Below are positions 12,143 through 13,428 of a stretch of 13,428 nt of DNA, piece after piece. Below the pieces are notes generated by a model. It was not told the origin of the DNA. It did not search any database and was given only the letters and a program-made list of their open reading frames with translations. The stretch covers positions 1 to 13,428 of the forward strand of contig JACOZM010000070.1 of assembly GCA_016181345.1 (NCBI GenBank). Reading direction: 5' to 3'. This DNA comes from Candidatus Woesearchaeota archaeon (GTDB lineage: Archaea > Nanobdellota > Nanobdellia > Woesearchaeales > GW2011-AR9). Numbering within the stretch: the stretch's first letter is position 1; each line of letters opens with the position of its first letter. Both the position numbers and the translations under genes were made by a program.

Positions 12143-12754
12143 ATGGGAACGATAAAAAAACTACGGCCTGTCGGAGGATGGATCATCCAAAAAACGAGAG
12201 TTGCCTATCTTCTTACTTGGATGCATCCAAACGCTATAACTATTCTGAATCTCATTTCTGGCTTTTTAGTCTTTTACTTTATCTATCGCCAGCAGTTTCT
12301 TAGCGCATTGATATGCATAGGATTAAGCATCTTCTTTGACCTTATGGATGGTGCAGTTGCACGAATAACCGGCAAAAAAACGAGCTTTGGGGGATATCTC
12401 GATCCGATCGTAGATAAGACTGTAGAGTTCTTAATTTATCTCGGATTTTCCATCAACTTTCCTCTAGAAAGTTTTGCGGCGATGGGCGCGTCATTCTTGA
12501 TTGGTGATGCAAAAACATGGGCTTATACCCAAAAATCCCTTCCCGGAAACTTTGACTGGCCAGGGATTGGCGATAAAGGAGATAGGTATATTGTTTTGAT
12601 TCTTGGCATCATTTTCTTTATCATCTTCCAGAAGGCAATATATCTCCAATACTCTTTAATAGCCATATCTATATTAGGATTTTTAGGCTTCCTATCCAGA
12701 GTGTTATATGCTAGAAAGATTCTGAGAGACAATCATCATGAAGGCAATGAATGA
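12143..12754 (+). CDS. Second CDP-alcohol phosphatidyltransferase (tandem paralogue)
   Basis: A 203-residue membrane enzyme of the same family. The catalytic motif is complete: Asp66, Asp69, Gly70, Ala73, Arg74, Gly83, Asp87 and Asp91. It shares the overall pattern with the preceding gene, including N-terminal HPNAITILNLISG (compare SPNMLTISSIFLA) and DWPGIGDKGDRY (compare EWPAIGDRTDRL), but replaces SYAKAR with DAKTWA near residues 122-127. The two are diverged paralogues rather than a recent duplication, and the changed segment suggests a different alcohol acceptor. The intergenic stretch is purine-rich with no clear TATA, which supports co-transcription. The exact product is unknown. Confidence 0.87.
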   Translation: MGTIKKLRPVGGWIIQKTRVAYLLTWMHPNAITILNLISGFLVFYFIYRQQFLSALICIGLSIFFDLMDGAVARITGKKTSFGGYLDPIVDKTVEFLIYLGFSINFPLESFAAMGASFLIGDAKTWAYTQKSLPGNFDWPGIGDKGDRYIVLILGIIFFIIFQKAIYLQYSLIAISILGFLGFLSRVLYARKILRDNHHEGNE

Positions 12755-12834
12755 TTAAATTAGGAAGATAAAAATGTGTAAAAGCATCTCACACTCTAAA
12801 CATTCTTTGGTATAAAGATATCACTTAAATATTA

Positions 12835-13314
12835 CTATATCTTTTTTTTCCCTTTTGCTCTCCTTCTCTTCCGTTTTCGAGGAGTAAATTTCTTCACCTG
12901 TATGTTTAACACATTGCCGTTTGAATCTTCAACAATCGGACAAAAAACCCAATATTTATTGATAAAAAAAGAGAATAATCCTAATTGAATGATCGTAACA
13001 ATTTGAGCCATAAGATACCAGAGATTAAACACCTCAACTAGTAATGGTAAGAGAGCAAGATTAATCCCCAGTCCGATAAACGAAGTTAAGAAATAACGAA
13101 TACCCTGCTTCCTATAGCCACTACTCCAATGCCGGTACGTCCACATTTTATTTAGTAGAAAGGAATTTGCAGTAGAAAAAAAAAAAGCAAAAATTGCGCT
13201 AAAGAAATAATGCAAGCCAAATAGATCAGTCATAAAATACATGATTGAAATGTTGATCGTTGCTCCTGAAAAACCGACTAACATATGCTTTAACAGTTGA
13301 CGATGCGTGTTCAT
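12835..13314 (-). CDS. GtrA-family four-helix membrane protein
   Basis: A 159-residue GtrA/DPMS3-like membrane protein, a family that helps move or present polyprenyl-phosphate-linked sugars for surface glycosylation. Four membrane helices are visible (about 8-28, 35-57, 72-92, 98-122). The paired family motifs NSFLLNKMWTY (50-60) and FFINKYWVF (116-124) end helices two and four. Unusually, after a ~20-residue linker the C-terminus is a run of Lys/Arg (residues 146-158), which most GtrA proteins lack. The start has GAGG five bases upstream. The presence of a sequon-rich surface protein in the same window fits a glycosylation role, but the two are not in one operon. Confidence 0.87.
   Translation of the reverse strand: MNTHRQLLKHMLVGFSGATINISIMYFMTDLFGLHYFFSAIFAFFFSTANSFLLNKMWTYRHWSSGYRKQGIRYFLTSFIGLGINLALLPLLVEVFNLWYLMAQIVTIIQLGLFSFFINKYWVFCPIVEDSNGNVLNIQVKKFTPRKRKRRRAKGKKKI
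12836..12850 (+). terminator. T-tract downstream of the phosphatidyltransferase operon
   Basis: ATATCTTTTTTTTCCC on plus follows the second phosphatidyltransferase by about 85 bases. It overlaps the Lys-coding end of the convergent GtrA gene, so the Lys codons of one gene may serve as the terminator of the other. Confidence 0.35.
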
Positions 13315-13319
13315 ATATT

Positions 13320-13323
13320 CCTC
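13320..13323 (-). promoter_or_regulatory. Shine-Dalgarno sequence of the GtrA gene
   Basis: GAGG lies five bases before ATG 13314 on minus. An A/T-rich TATA candidate (AAAAAATATACATT) lies near 13366-13379, giving a leader of about 30 bases. Confidence 0.4.
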
Positions 13324-13428
13324 TTAAATATTTATGTTCAGTTATTTTTAGTTATTTCAGCAAATGTATATTTTTTAAAATAAGAGTTCTTCATGAATTA
13401 AACATCACTTCTGCATACCTTTTTTCTA

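Noticed and set aside
12775..12794. GTGT...ACAC inverted repeat between the convergent genes
   Set aside because: Only four to five pairs with a long loop; too weak to call a terminator.
13405..13428. Possible end of a further minus-strand gene at the right edge
   Set aside because: A frame reading KKGMQK then stop reaches the edge, but eight codons are too few to support a gene.

Overview
The window (about 36-38% GC by eye) comes from an archaeon, most likely a small-genome DPANN lineage such as Woesearchaeota; that lineage call is inference. The archaeal evidence is direct. Nearly every gene has a TATA-type promoter about 26 bases before its start codon (leaderless transcripts). There is a PGF-pre-PGF surface protein rich in N-glycosylation sequons, an NFACT-R (Tae2/RqcH-type) protein, an archaeal-type B12-binding radical SAM gene, and two CDP-alcohol phosphatidyltransferases with archaeal-lipid-synthase character. 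No phage genes, complete transposase or CRISPR array were seen.

Layout from left to right. Positions 1-1137 (minus) hold a stand-alone NFACT-R protein, translationally coupled (ATGA overlap) to a 93-residue unknown, then the start of a further gene at the edge. One palindromic TATA box at 1161-1168 appears to serve both this operon and a divergent SET-domain protein gene (1191-1583). A two-gene minus-strand operon follows: a helix-turn-helix-bearing protein and a PIN-domain protein, resembling a toxin-antitoxin type module. A tRNA-Ala(GGC) gene at 2955-3026 is followed by a hairpin and a second copy of its 3' end. Next come RlmH, an 88-residue Cys/His protein, a 143-bp inverted-repeat element with flanking 8-bp direct repeats, a YdjM-type membrane protein and a 162-residue unknown.

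The right half holds a 658-residue fusion of two different HD phosphohydrolases joined through a DUF1653 domain (5346-7322, minus). Beyond it are a large glycoprotein-like surface protein (7511-9853, minus) and, upstream of that, a B12-binding radical SAM gene broken by a one-base frameshift exactly before its [4Fe-4S] cysteine cluster. Two tandem CDP-alcohol phosphatidyltransferases (plus) converge on a GtrA-family membrane protein (minus).

Functional themes: nucleotide pool control or clean-up (HD fusion), translation and ribosome quality control (NFACT-R, RlmH, tRNA-Ala), and cell envelope (surface protein, lipid head-group enzymes, GtrA). The most notable items are the HD-DUF1653-HD fusion, the 143-bp element with its own strong TATA box, the tRNA 3'-end duplication, and the precisely placed radical SAM frameshift.
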